Shown: one piece after another, positions 19,101 to 21,507 of the stretch
How the letters are laid out: every line of letters begins with the position of its first letter
Position numbering within the stretch: the stretch's first letter is position 1
Virus record (IMG/VR): IMGVR_UViG_3300031578_005154
Span: 1 to 24,727 of that record
Source of the DNA: a virus
DNA: 24,727 nt
Reading direction: 5' to 3' (one strand)
The notes under the pieces: model-generated
What the model was told of the DNA's origin: nothing
Database searches by the model: none
Seen by the model: only the letters and a program-made list of their open reading frames with translations
Program-made: the position numbers and the translations under genes

Positions 19101-19270
19101 TTGGTAATGAGGCTGAGGCTTTTACCCAGGAAGGGCATTTAAAAGGCTGGAATGAATTTCAACGCAGTATTCCTTACTTGGCATCCTATTATGATTTCAT
19201 CAGTAAAATGGAACATAACAAATCTCTTGAACCATGGTTTGTGTCAAGGTTTGAGAATAAATGGCGATGA
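1133..19270 (+). CDS. Giant 6,045-aa polyvalent phage protein: SF1 helicase, two zincins, RNA-polymerase-like core, PD-(D/E)XK nuclease
   Basis: This is one uninterrupted frame of 6,046 codons, ATG to TGA, with an estimated mass near 0.7 MDa. Such length without a stop cannot be chance. In residue order: a Gly/Ala-rich hydrophobic stretch at about 176-201 and a glycine-rich one at about 375-388; charged coiled-coil sequence at about 547-690; an SF1 helicase at about 1185-1510 (K1238, DE1301-1302, R1494); a zincin with HEVFH 2296-2300; an RNA-polymerase-like region with SAVKVG near 3371-3376 and DFDVD 3644-3648; a zincin with HEVVH 4676-4680; a PD-(D/E)XK nuclease with H4946, D5037, D5051-x-K5053 and Q5087; and hydrophobic C-terminal segments at about 5591-5606 and 5904-5925. 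The mix resembles giant virion proteins of crAss-like phages and polyvalent proteins that enter the cell with phage DNA. Entry with the DNA, and use in early transcription and host takeover, are inferences. Long stretches (about 1620-2200, 2400-2900, 3800-4500, 5150-5850) have no recognised fold. The upstream 20 bases contain no Shine-Dalgarno sequence. The Val in DFDVD departs from the usual Gly. Confidence 0.97.
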   Translation: MRGYKVRGLNPSALDTAQFDESNYEPYSYTVRGHQPPKYEEIKRNVLLSSRYDKNLSPYEVQEYNRAQNQGWLNKVGSGLISRGSSIVPKIGQGIGHVGGFVYEAANAYASAKTGDIQSAMDISGIWDNFVVDIMSKADDKLREELPVFGSEKYYEGNILQQMGTTKFWADDFFDAIAFAASAYAPGALAGAAGKALGLAGNSLKAFQLGSSTIYNTISESGFEAHDFGKQAREQYSREKFGLPFEELNDEQQFETKLKIAPKQATTFMANAAILGIPNYIQSKFFHGGFSQNAQKLRRAVTAGEISLADVNVFRSAQKSLFGGIASEGLWEEGMQNAVQRYQQRSVDGKAYEGFYKGVANEWLDGFYTTEGQKGMILGALIGGPMGFRSGYLESMGLRKGITEVEQFLENRMSALDHYDKIFADPIKKLYKTNNVQKTRIIDGEETAVKEESYVDKDGNMEIDPLAANKLLFRTLYDKFLYDEAMVANLEGDEAHLKMVNDEALARRFFAYATLHTPSGEPVFEDVDEAIAALKERELQFPEDFAPEGLKKKNTETELTKLKEIYEKVENDLLSIKDFEKDDMRKGFKNVVRKTLFGETVKLESLKSMRGLVKNEKAIEELDILIGDSQSLINDLSKETTRDKLFEQYKKEVFYLNDQQQKLRELESAETRDEEAIKDVQFDIEENKYIQGKYYPNFSFAYDVAPDKLIGDLGARNQYYFNIGMDAMVDATVDSMLEDVEKGEGNIADVLNYITDTRQGRSRIRKEDVDKVQASLISEGERVTQLIDQAAESQEYLDANPEIIPVLKDGFPEDTPNPNYNPEETQLHQEVVDEAKLRASQLDAANSKYDELVATVEPKTERKRFSGRQEEERFFRRKFGDKAVKASKGISDAYNANENAYSSIADVRGVIKQLKEIKRAYGKDPRKQLLETKEFKGFMDSVNQALEDLKAIEKKVEENFANRAAKDQRSKENNDSATFLSIGVRVDKQSKTFTIADPDIYNSILNAVGKTFFNKVMGDAKKSERPFDGIYAEKIIDKIKEQKKTKDVLAVIKGTEENKGKRTAAIDEQITRIKQTKFYKERSESIHWPFKSYRQNPFKLFDLLIHQIAPPFIKTGDQVVPLDTYRKDKDAIALYDAIRSGAPIGYEGIERDDLLSILEQQINVQSIIRLQDNLESSNRLIDQIETEIAIIKNKKQAPSNQQIISVRQGVMVLGKKFTDAKKKYGTWLYLKGLSGTGKTSFFSRWLTGSLGLKRNEYIAVAHHPKAMDKLQKSIMPEKPAILATAFTKNDIDDNVRLVVLDEVGRLSASELGHVADVVMAVNQGRDKPVYLMAIGDPTQISDRDALRPVIADPGESKSRIQELDPLTSIFRTSSSAILFVTDVFQDNFKPVTTLVTKATDIIGKPADGVHVSSISEDLKKQLDVHRDNNRSKIIIVTNEVAQKRYEEEYGTIAEVLMWHEISGIEYDEVYIDIDPKTFEFVKKYNEAAYTAVGRAKQYVFFRDYTGNFEYSVSDDMKIEESEEDIDARMLAQYNERLEFESDVLKDMMPKAKARTFETRSITKQDVEDLQEPQVESREDYTDEPETPVQSPEDAGEWLDIKLDEIENHDPQYTSHGPITHYGISGELRDSRVKVGSKVKYIKVRNEEKDRYEIHAVGQELHNDGTPVKGNVWHRIAVLGEEELHNTSLGQYLSRLSDEATDSDGRHLSTGLSRGTVGKFTTEEEGPFILATGTVTKARPLQYDYNPAFEDKGLGMLERLMDKVNKAFSYRQKENLSYTVKIYKNGDLLPNNVLVQNSKIKAGVPYLEIERKTTKDGKEKTSKFQWVRLNPRKLRQNDKDIGNLQEFLDAIKVIEKEVGIVYGTPEVNELLRRFKRNYTVQENEIVPRKPSYTWDQFKKDREQGYLVELTEDKFNSLSKLVDPIIRLYYGPSDDVEQRFTTEEEMWGAVGVENKDNPDEIYEFVELPGRGEGRVKIVDRKDDQKFTYLHGPGLKELHGQAQTTLDYLARANGSVAGYNFRTRRVWRKGGKGKRNFYYTGAKSLLASETTLGKYFDEIKGILDQVTEDFEKEGEEFHYSALLKDKDNHYLTDDANMKVIEDFLVRAGYLSQVDIDQMRVEHTTPVINTAELEAVLGFDKEGNHPSLYKPLDYKEFNDLGEDVNGNRQQLDDLLVNNLKEILPTKINIKLDIAREERKEGVYTKAKKTVKSAEDKLRDIRKRRLTGAPMEELGKKITQEEARRLAQEIMPDIKEEELKFVTRSQMMLIAGQMDAGHYLNGILYIQRNEDDTVHKNVIRHEVFHKVFNEFLTPVEQRRLTNAFRKEFPEFKDKDFYEIEEALAKNYQLWKDEKLKVKDGILLKFYNWLSRVFGFVNGNVDNIKRFYKTVESGYFTDVKGSAIGIRRGMKEINRKYGDSTILNYRQSLKVYMDARSIIKGTFATLLQEGFSGYPVSRRELKSIASNLIEADLNENQTIYNELDKDKNPGEAAAFTELINAQKKTLENYDELLEDVYPSWNFDGSGEILVDTNLTTEEIVQNYIDEREKVNINDHTRESDEVNNETKLSDVVKDFLSNVPIDKGYMEWREAYIRTLQLMEGGQPYADNWDQQLLQAWGELGENPRSKVVVDHIIEVINRAKKTTNENGAQLPDTMKFLDEDTFVHHTESVKSIAGPVGSRVEGAQVLKRGTGQSTRGWLLELETEFNISPKDTKALFIKHQNENVVRSLVNNMVSQKKKNLYIAERKNEFGLWEMAYIPAKTLGPRDGLSSFIIDGLDERFPDQDSIKKFIRNWINPRVDEHLAKKEFVREFLLYLGAGHLAATIPDYNVGVIYTDIIEFFKEDAKIVGQVKERITDEDNPEEQEEIVYYDIHDALKNKTSMVNRMADLLNVGAQFIRATNTRDVSGKRKYMHSLGSQAHDTIFNFSNNREYKTGNMSLTKLPHTETEFFGDNIFVSGLNKIHTIVDHDGIRNIQPSGKTTGILYKREDKKNFISRSFVFGFLDRVRHSVKEKERYFQFVYPNGRKNAMGAEVNVLTPQQVKQGLAAMVKQIGKRNQDLEGTLENFKIDKLTNFDLLQEVIGDRDLRANPIKDSEVEGLVNKVYAKFMSLAEQFTDDIITEKTELPVDLSSYYKLSRFVDKDLFPEWRRKDLITDNGKTRVLEKEAMFNVRPGQFKYEGRLYQVSKEALLPLAFAFVANSYVNSYNFNQLLVGDFAQFQNSTDVIRRLDLASAPGYKPFTNSLMGMPEKFRMGVIQDPIRDTDDIGAMLSELLTDKEKESLPDLLAMFEKDFSPGDGQGFMLPERFEQLQYTGFGDSYQLAHIMKPVIYDINEEGVERGVKYSSIVLSDQLLETFPSLGVLRTNMRRGKMGEVVFNSAVKVGNPQKSVLLSHEDLLRDPEYEINEGAVFEISNINYKIQNNPRAKIDSDVTQPSQLIYLLNILDANKSSADAVYKAFAEIIRTGNEKFAENTENESSIRQKLIDILGGVPGNEREHEMLTAGLSLNFPALSDKAIIHLASHLKKNTVDLRFSGTKLVLQSAYGARKYAKGVLDEKAEKLRYRLDSKGGLYAEVIISRGLLSEEHESRIQDAIDKEKNAENYFDTPDLLGFRIPSSEIHSAVPMKVVGFYDSIGTSVIIAPELMVALHGSDFDVDSLFIIKREEHEGSPVGYQFADGRWSFNKKGDPESPQRLKYLKNTITENLLDVISSQKNKQRMLSPIPLNPLREEVKRVKKKSKGARKETFDLSNINDQMEVHSQIFGADAAIGIFGNASKALSYMLYTGEGRTNPKLRETDTAKKVVIDGVEYNQLTDKDSKGKSIFIDIDGFINASIDNIRELILPALNITSTTINSYIALRFLGVPADVAHNFLQQPVMRAMSKKGRWGSENIMTFLKNKLGTDNIDLTEYPITNENMLKDMAKYEDIFDLENVEITKSLEDFLMRQMAVMNLFGRAQEIGQDITNMSFFLQIARNYPVDKEGIDRQIERKEEIFGKEVNDDGTLADITDFSFDISEFFKERPHIFEAYKALEQFSSTIERSVHKYSRSLTRFIHDATYSTGVRLDSQRAKNRYKIRDEFVHYLLSNYLYTGEYSIPEAPDYVRGDMVLTGARAFNQQFISQVKALKKYFNDKKIDSRFISHLSTYYNPLSKTYELRFSGGTNLDRPDLLDFREAFHQLNQIDFTYHKGPGIYTASLKKKPMADDEFSEFQKAFVTYGIMHNGLSFGATNYSMVLPESLYIEADRLIENLLHTYTAPENKEKLQGLMEHFQVELAINHGKEIPIIKSVRDVRPWPTGSKSDGTFIYSGYDEGIYYDKRFLNTDFAGEVEEGNMTYPKFMHTRNGDNHWVYVRINNAQASVVYYQLIGRVNPFKHYSVDNSVFEKPYKISEAFGVVDPIFGSPIKNIAVRDVNNTSINFEGKEINIGDTITLTTHSDPSRLNKKYVRVKSKKLKSITVEAIEIEDVEPMANRAMDTVDNVALAIITKFRMKASPFWNGPNGKVMMLKHRLGESRAFKNDLNRNDFNRMQVIKERPLSYGVEVYIDRGELFKFLGEADAVQLNLFNKKYLDNEELKDDTIIVSRLAPEDRAVPNEQIEKVAAYFENDSSVTELYNDIIERTKNEGLKKLYSAVRSRVAAADLKLNTLAKLQPGDGARYTLDGTVHVDLENLAAAGYTTVEQIDRVIAHEVVHGITSNAYWSDEKFRDEIDQYFSELINNDIIQQEILKTVVAGDKVSMQGMKSATEMLAEVMVNPEFSELLERIPYPQQENRSWLGRLIDKILVALGIKDANMADRLKTVIVKHTPKVAAFERLGNDKYRDASGKIYQSRGDPMSVDHGEASEDPQAELDKAIMDNSKKYQIELNEDGTEGKFYVKTSTGEKLKRITERASGFISYFLNRSIDPDLSYAEYAADRKWGNIPEDHKLRTDEGNMETKEEYRDRLEERSLVGRVKGSIIHLKLKEFFNEHFRLGYDVNQMRKDMVDLASETDGKVTPEHYDWIKDTKVLEAILYNVGINILQDAPDNVKDPFVMSEITVASDALGFAGTTDLIVRHSDGRYSVIDWKTGGTFNTRYVNDVLKYGNQDILITDTQRDRAKLQMTIYALMLKINHPEMKFRDLQVAWIPGRFQATLEDMDRFVHAPSYLAMLKTFLQDKSALKKHGLPEDVYDQIIKDSPNAFNPSHYSDKVSSELVDNLIDATKRPEQIFNEKVQELNILLGGRENFESLPKAERAKAMVLWKEIATMRIDPSMSLDLTLQHDIGGFVEWFGNYSDVPMGQFQAWNNYRDEQRHKVDKIHNHNFKNLQSLIEPVLKKYLRGRFKVRAFGKYILADIKYQDLYGWAFKDTEIDGYSRERLMLPEDEEYRLLDKEQQDLLNFLNEEFRKFFVGEKAYGNQTATIDSKDKELSVIDLYNRSKNEGEKFKWYPGWFPKVMKTAAEVNYEEGVRALTGKSPSEVSDVFGGHIVGAFTPASIKEKAKRRLTYYVEDEYQMYDDRNMSLPFRYLGSSKIDNARDYTKNLEFMFDAFHKSTVYKKHMDPVYAAGQALKQYLQMQKDGRGQPMFENTVNFLKKGLMRDILGKRMRMKYSRLPLQVGKYNVHVDKIIEMMIGWTSATVMWLRPLQGAGNGLHASLLTWREALKGSIANKFLHIDGELIDMELPDRKWADKIYNTEFLPNVFLGKIRQDKLWLMAEHLQYLPDNFDYATNRRFLLSTRNAINDSSSMYLFHSKWEEYVSLTTMAAQLHHLKNPVTGKSLWDSYEVQQDENTKEYEIHWIGGRRGFQKKGKGDAAVYTDIEGLTANEISKLKKVHERMQGGYRKEEAANAELYVMGKAFIQFKKYLPRLLMNTYHGKRYEVPLGNYRDTGERKDGETVYEWVARMNEGRWRTVVNSIMAVTKFGNPEYKWANLSSEQKQNIVDAIINIGVMAMAYGGYLAFFRDEDDDDTFKKWWYNYLVMNLTQQYNPMDLLHTLESASRPVALARSYKAVTGFTNLLVATANLTVGNEAEAFTQEGHLKGWNEFQRSIPYLASYYDFISKMEHNKSLEPWFVSRFENKWR
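4685..5662 (+). other. Domain: superfamily 1 helicase (RecD/Dda-like) within the giant protein
   Basis: Residues of about 1185-1510 of the giant protein carry the SF1 helicase motifs in the right order and spacing. They are Walker A GLSGTGKT (1232-1239, K1238), Walker B VVLDEVG (DE at 1301-1302), motif III GDPTQ (1335-1339), an arginine motif IFRTS near 1369-1373 (R1371), motif V-like HEISGIEYDEVYID (1459-1472), and motif VI YTAVGRAK (1489-1496, with R1494 as the likely arginine finger). The 'GDPTQ' and 'YTA..RAK' forms are those of RecD/Dda/TraI-type 5'-3' helicases rather than UvrD. All ATPase residues look intact, so the domain is probably active. A strongly acidic linker follows at about 1510-1620. 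The family call is firm; polarity and role are inferred. Confidence 0.92.
7895..8287 (+). other. Domain: zincin-type metallopeptidase 1 (HEVFH) within the giant protein
   Basis: Residues of about 2255-2385. The sequence VIRHEVFHKVFNEFL holds the zinc-binding HExxH at 2296-2300. About 35 residues later an acidic helix, FYEIEEALAKNY, offers E2335 or E2336 as the third zinc ligand, as in gluzincin-like folds. It is followed by an aromatic helix pair (FYNWLSRVFGF, IKRFYKTVESGYF). This arrangement is the one seen in zincin domains embedded in polyvalent phage and conjugative-element proteins. The catalytic Glu (E2297) is present. The substrate is unknown; autoprocessing of the giant chain or cleavage of a host protein are both possible. 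Confidence 0.75.
11210..12472 (+). other. Domain: RNA-polymerase-like catalytic region with DFDVD metal loop within the giant protein
   Basis: Residues of about 3360-3780. The segment from PDLLGFRIPSSEIHSAVP through APELMVALHGSDFDVDSLFI parallels the second double-psi beta-barrel of multisubunit-type RNA polymerases: an R-x-P stretch, then a region leading into G-x-D-F-D-x-D, with D3644, D3646 and D3648 positioned as metal ligands. About 270 residues earlier, VVFNSAVKVGNP (K3374) resembles the conserved lysine loop of the first barrel. Downstream, IGIFGNASKA (3760-3769) lies where bridge-helix/trigger-loop sequence would fall. Known single-chain relatives are the virion RNA polymerase of crAss-like phage phi14:2, YonO and QDE-1. 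The usual loop is DxDGD; here Val replaces Gly. I rate the three-Asp assignment as probable and the lysine and trigger-loop assignments as tentative. Confidence 0.7.
15110..15532 (+). other. Domain: zincin-type metallopeptidase 2 (HEVVH) within the giant protein
   Basis: Residues of about 4660-4800. VIAHEVVHGITSNA contains HExxH at 4676-4680 followed by Gly, as in many zincins. The sequence ATEMLAEVMVNPEF about 55 residues later gives E4734 or E4738 as the third zinc ligand. A short hydrophobic/basic helix follows (LIDKILVALGIKD), similar to tails of zincins in other phage polyvalent proteins. This second peptidase is 2,380 residues from the first and differs in sequence around the motif, so it is not a recent tandem duplication. 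Activity looks intact from the motif residues. Confidence 0.75.
15935..16522 (+). other. Domain: PD-(D/E)XK nuclease (RecB/Cas4-like) within the giant protein
   Basis: Residues of about 4935-5130. The motif order is that of RecB-family nucleases: GSIIHLKLKEFF with H4946, then GFAGTTDLIVRH with D5037, then YSVIDWKTGG with D5051 and K5053, then LQMTIYALML with Q5087. All four catalytic positions are present, so the fold and activity are well supported. No cysteine cluster is visible around it, so it lacks the iron-sulphur clasp of Cas4 and AddB. Placed in a protein that may be injected, it could process phage or host DNA; that is inference. Confidence 0.85.
18842..18907 (+). other. Hydrophobic, possibly membrane-interacting segment near the C-terminus of the giant protein
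   Basis: Residues of about 5904-5925 form a hydrophobic run of about 22 residues with small and aromatic side chains (IINIGVMAMAYGGYLAFF), closed by R5926 and an acidic DEDDDD cluster. A second hydrophobic/amphipathic patch (IGWTSATVMWL) lies around 5596-5606. A protein with a cytoplasmic role alone would not need these. They would suit contact with the virion channel or the cell membrane during ejection. The single Asp and Asn in the first stretch leave an ordinary buried helix possible. Confidence 0.5.
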
Positions 19271-19468
19271 TCACTCCTCTTCACTCTTAATATACTCCAG
19301 AGAGAATCCATCAGTCTTCTGTAAGACATGATGGACATACACCCCGCGAGCATCTACTTCTGTTTCAAACTTATATTCATGGAAGGTATCCTTTGATTCT
19401 ACGAAATAATCACTGGTGTCCATGATCTCCCAGCGGTTATTTTCTTTGCTATATATTATCTGAAACAT
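19271..19468 (-). CDS. Hypothetical protein, 65 aa
   Basis: Last gene of the minus-strand block. It is small and acidic, and predicted beta-rich from its alternating pattern (EYKFETEVDARGVYVHHVL), ending in EYIKSEEE. I recognise no family and see no Cys, signal or membrane segment. Its ATG lies inside the 3' end of the next gene upstream (overlap of 20 bases). Its TGA sits directly against the TGA of the giant gene on the other strand, with no base between them. The overlap with a similarly packed neighbour supports it as a real gene. Confidence 0.65.
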   Translation of the reverse strand: MFQIIYSKENNRWEIMDTSDYFVESKDTFHEYKFETEVDARGVYVHHVLQKTDGFSLEYIKSEEE

Positions 19469-19718
19469 TTATGAGAAGGTATAAGTTTTTATCTTCTATG
19501 TATTTAATGAGCTTTTTGTAGTTAGTACACTCGTGTGTTTGCCTTAAAAAATATTTGTCGGCAGTGGGACTGTATATTAAAAACTGTATGTCCGGGATCC
19601 TTTCAACGTTTTCTTTCTTCCAGACGGTTCTCCCGGACTTAATCCGGAAGAACTCTCTTATACTGTTACATAGTACAGCATTATCTGGAAGTTTTGTATG
19701 ATATTTTATATCAGCCAT
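19449..19718 (-). CDS. Hypothetical protein, 89 aa
   Basis: A basic N-terminal half (FFRIKSGRTVWKKENVERI) and a Lys/Tyr/Leu-rich C-terminal helix (YKKLIKYIEDKNLYLLI). No known family is recognised. It has two Cys (C17 and C64), too far apart and too few for a zinc site. The start overlaps the end of the zinc-ribbon gene upstream by 13 bases, and the TAG stop lies 20 bases inside the gene downstream, so it belongs to a translationally linked series. The TAG stop here is followed by a TAA three codons later, so it gives no sign of stop-codon reassignment. Confidence 0.65.
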   Translation of the reverse strand: MADIKYHTKLPDNAVLCNSIREFFRIKSGRTVWKKENVERIPDIQFLIYSPTADKYFLRQTHECTNYKKLIKYIEDKNLYLLINVSDNI

Positions 19719-19879
19719 TCGTGGTCACAATCATAACATACATAATATTTATCGCTATACGAATGATCAATACCCGTTTGTACCGAAAAACATTTTGGGC
19801 ATTTCGGACCTTGCTCTTCATTATATGGAGCTTTTGGATCAAACTCAGCTCCTGGCGGATAGAATCCTGACTCTCTCAC
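19706..19879 (-). CDS. Small zinc-ribbon protein, 57 aa, GTG start
   Basis: A 57-codon gene below common length cutoffs. It reads from GTG at 19879-19877 to TAA at 19708-19706. The sequence has a CPKC knuckle near residues 27-30 and a second C-x2-C (CYDC, residues 48-51) about 17 residues on, followed by DHEW, which is the layout of a treble-clef or zinc-ribbon fold. The start is fixed by a GTGA overlap: the GTG shares bases with the TGA stop of the upstream gene. The stop lies 13 bases inside the next gene. The N-terminal half is Pro/Gly-rich and probably flexible. The same C-x2-C...C-x2-C...HEW theme recurs at the N-terminus of the 301-aa protein in this block. Its role is unknown; nucleic-acid or protein binding would be usual for the fold. 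Confidence 0.75.
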   Translation of the reverse strand: MRESGFYPPGAEFDPKAPYNEEQGPKCPKCFSVQTGIDHSYSDKYYVCYDCDHEWLI

Positions 19880-20109
19880 AATTTTTGTTCTTCAAGTAAT
19901 TCAATATATGGAGCTATTTTGTAGGTTACTCCTAAATCTGAAAGAGGTAACCAATCTATTTTACCATCTAAAAATTTAATTTTAAAACATAAACGCGGTT
20001 TTAATATAGCTGAAGGTTGTGCCATTTTAAAACCTATTACTTTTGATAAAACTCCAGGTCTAAATAAGTCTTTATGAGTTGCAATGCAATAAACATTTAT
20101 TTCTTTCAT
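19876..20109 (-). CDS. Hypothetical protein, 77 aa
   Basis: A compact, mostly beta-rich small protein (LCFKIKFLDGKIDWLPLSDL) with a helical acidic C-terminus (YIELLEEQKL). I do not recognise the family. The pattern 'PRLCFKIKFLDGKIDWLPLSD' is reminiscent of small single-domain barrels found in phage early genes, but this is impression only. Its TGA overlaps the GTG of the zinc-ribbon gene downstream. Its ATG is 3 bases after the RusA gene's stop and is preceded by an A-rich stretch instead of a Shine-Dalgarno. Confidence 0.65.
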   Translation of the reverse strand: MKEINVYCIATHKDLFRPGVLSKVIGFKMAQPSAILKPRLCFKIKFLDGKIDWLPLSDLGVTYKIAPYIELLEEQKL

Positions 20110-20112
20110 TTT

Positions 20113-20490
20113 TTATGTATTTAGCGTTATAATTATAGCTCCTTCTTCAGCCCAGAACTTACCCAGGCCACTTTTAATGTGTGCTACATGCTTATCATTC
20201 TTACAGAGAGAGTCCATAATGCCCTTAAGAATATTATCTAAATCAGGTGTCTGTTCATGGATCTTACCATTTAGGGCCTCTCTTTTCTTCTTGGACCAGG
20301 ACTTAGGCATTTTGATATGAATGTAGAGTGATTCAATTACTGATGGTAGATCTGCCAGGCCCTGAACATTAGCCTGAAGTCTTAAAAAATTACTGTAGCT
20401 GTAATACTTTTTCACAATTGGCTTCCATTTATCCCTCTGGGTCATTCTGGGCTTTGCTACGGGGTCTACATTAAAATGATAAGTCTCCAT
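20113..20490 (-). CDS. rusA: RusA-family Holliday junction resolvase
   Basis: A 125-residue protein, the usual length for RusA. It would cut four-way DNA junctions formed during phage replication and recombination, which helps resolve branched DNA before packaging. The catalytic block TPDLDNILKGIMDSL is present, with D83 and D85 as the metal-binding pair and K89 downstream, followed by D93 and the ND..V segment (D99). The N-terminal basic patch (KPRMTQRDKWKP) is also typical. The ATG overlaps the stop of the upstream gene by one base (TAATG). RusA genes commonly sit among small early genes in phage genomes, as here. All key acidic residues are in place, so activity is expected. The family assignment is firm. 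Confidence 0.92.
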   Translation of the reverse strand: METYHFNVDPVAKPRMTQRDKWKPIVKKYYSYSNFLRLQANVQGLADLPSVIESLYIHIKMPKSWSKKKREALNGKIHEQTPDLDNILKGIMDSLCKNDKHVAHIKSGLGKFWAEEGAIIITLNT

Positions 20491-20756
20491 TATTTATTGG
20501 TTTTCATTATTTTTTTAAGTCCTTCATTTGGATCGACATCGGCCACATAGTTTGTTCTATAATCTCCAGCATCTATTTTATCATCAATAGCATCAAGAAG
20601 ATTAAGAATTCCTTCGAGTGCTTCCAATTGATCTTTTTCAAAATAACCAAGTGGCTCGTTTGGTGATCCTATTATTATCTTAGCAAGATGTTTTTTCTGT
20701 TCGATTAGGAGTTCCCAGTCTATGTTGTCTAAATTAATATCATATCTCCATCCCAT
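20490..20756 (-). CDS. Hypothetical protein, 88 aa
   Basis: A largely helical, acidic protein. The central stretch GYFEKDQLEALEGILNLLDAIDD looks like an amphipathic helix that could self-associate. The ends are more open (MGWRYDINLDNIDWE; ADVDPNEGLKKIMKTNK). No Cys and no recognised family. The start codon lies 17 bases inside the end of the 56-aa gene upstream, and the stop shares one base with the RusA start, so it appears translationally coupled to the resolvase. Whether it acts with RusA is unknown. Confidence 0.65.
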   Translation of the reverse strand: MGWRYDINLDNIDWELLIEQKKHLAKIIIGSPNEPLGYFEKDQLEALEGILNLLDAIDDKIDAGDYRTNYVADVDPNEGLKKIMKTNK

Positions 20757-20910
20757 TGTTTTTATTTTTTAATTTAAATGGATTATCAATTTTAGTGTCT
20801 TTAGGATATATTCCATTAAATAAATCATATGTTTCTTTATTTGGTGCACTATGTAGTAATAAACAACGCAGTACATATTTAAATTTTTCTTTTTCATTCT
20901 TCCATCTCAT
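20740..20910 (-). CDS. Small hypothetical protein, 56 aa
   Basis: A 56-codon gene below common length cutoffs, ATG at 20910-20908 to TGA at 20742-20740. It is basic (MRWKNEKEKFKYVLRCLLLH at the start, then FKLKNKNNGMEI at the end), with a short helix followed by a Pro/Lys/Asn-rich tail. The ATG shares one base with the TAA of the upstream gene (TAATG). Without it there would be a 150-base hole in a block where every other gene abuts or overlaps its neighbour. It overlaps the 88-aa gene by 17 bases. No family recognised. Confidence 0.6.
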   Translation of the reverse strand: MRWKNEKEKFKYVLRCLLLHSAPNKETYDLFNGIYPKDTKIDNPFKLKNKNNGMEI

Positions 20911-21113
20911 TATACATCTTTTTTTCCTTCATTAAACTTCATTTCTATATCAATAGCTTTTTGTCTCATACTTACAGCTAATTTTTCCAAATCCATATTA
21001 TTAATCAAGGAAGCTTCTCCGCGCATCATTCGTTGGTTTGTATCAATTAAATGCCCAACCGTAAGGATTAAGTGTTGGGTGATATTATACATATGTTCTA
21101 TATCTTTAGTCAT
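20910..21113 (-). CDS. Small helical hypothetical protein, 67 aa
   Basis: Almost entirely helix-forming residues with regular hydrophobic spacing (MYNITQHLILTVGHLID; LEKLAVSMRQKAIDIEM). It could form a coiled coil or a helical hairpin. No Cys and no recognised family. It is the first gene of the minus-strand unit that runs down to 19271. Its start is 25 bases after a hairpin and T-tract element (21133-21175), preceded by an A-rich stretch that probably takes the place of a Shine-Dalgarno. Confidence 0.65.
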   Translation of the reverse strand: MTKDIEHMYNITQHLILTVGHLIDTNQRMMRGEASLINNMDLEKLAVSMRQKAIDIEMKFNEGKKDV

Positions 21114-21132
21114 ATTTTAAAAGTTTTAAGTG

Positions 21133-21175
21133 AAAAATGGAGCAACCCCCGGAACCTTGTCCCAAGAGCTGCTCC
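21133..21175 (-). terminator. Hairpin plus T-tract between two minus-strand genes (terminator or attenuator)
   Basis: Read on the minus strand, GGAGCA (21175-21170) pairs with TGCTCC (21144-21139) and is followed at once by ATTTTT. The 25-base loop can form an inner CTTG/CAAG stem. It lies in the 144-base gap between the 82-aa and 67-aa genes, where I see no other gene. Only 25 bases separate it from the next start codon, leaving no room for a full promoter after it, so read-through or attenuation may be intended. It shares sequence with the element at 23337-23365. Confidence 0.55.
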
Positions 21176-21257
21176 TGATCAGAAAATACTTACTCACATT
21201 GGCACTGTAAATATACTAAAAAATTAAATAAGACACACTAGCGATGCGGCAGTTTGT

Positions 21258-21506
21258 TTATTTTACAATTCTTCGTTCTTCAATCTCTTCTTGTGCCAAT
21301 GCATTTACCTGGCTATTGGATCTGGGATCCTGGTCCAGGATAAGGTCGTATTCCCCTTTTAGTTGTTCAATGTTCATATAATGACATTCAGCTTGTACAA
21401 CTGGATGCCAAACTTCTTTTATAGGTGAACCAGGGACATAATTATCCCTGGCCCACTGCCTGAACTCTATCTCCTGAGTTGCAGACAATTTAGCAAATAA
21501 GTCCAT
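21258..21506 (-). CDS. Conserved-looking hypothetical phage protein, 82 aa
   Basis: I place the start at ATG 21506-21504, one base after the TAA of the upstream gene. A frame extension back to 21635 would overlap that gene by 128 bases with low-complexity basic sequence. The protein begins MDLFAKLSATQEIEFRQWAR, continues with a DNYVPGSPIKEVWHPVVQAE segment containing Trp, His and Pro, and ends acidic (QEEIEERRIVK). The R-Q-W-A-R-D-N-Y and WHPVV-x-x-E-C pattern gives the impression of a conserved small phage protein, but I cannot name the family or its function. It is the last gene before the hairpin element at 21133-21175, and so probably ends a transcription unit. Confidence 0.7.
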   Translation of the reverse strand: MDLFAKLSATQEIEFRQWARDNYVPGSPIKEVWHPVVQAECHYMNIEQLKGEYDLILDQDPRSNSQVNALAQEEIEERRIVK

Positions 21507-21507
21507 T

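Noticed and set aside
21208-21215. TATATTTA on the minus strand as a Bacteroidetes -7 promoter element
   Set aside because: No TTG-type -33 element is visible at the right distance, and a transcript from here would run straight through the hairpin and T-tract at 21133-21175. Too weak to call.
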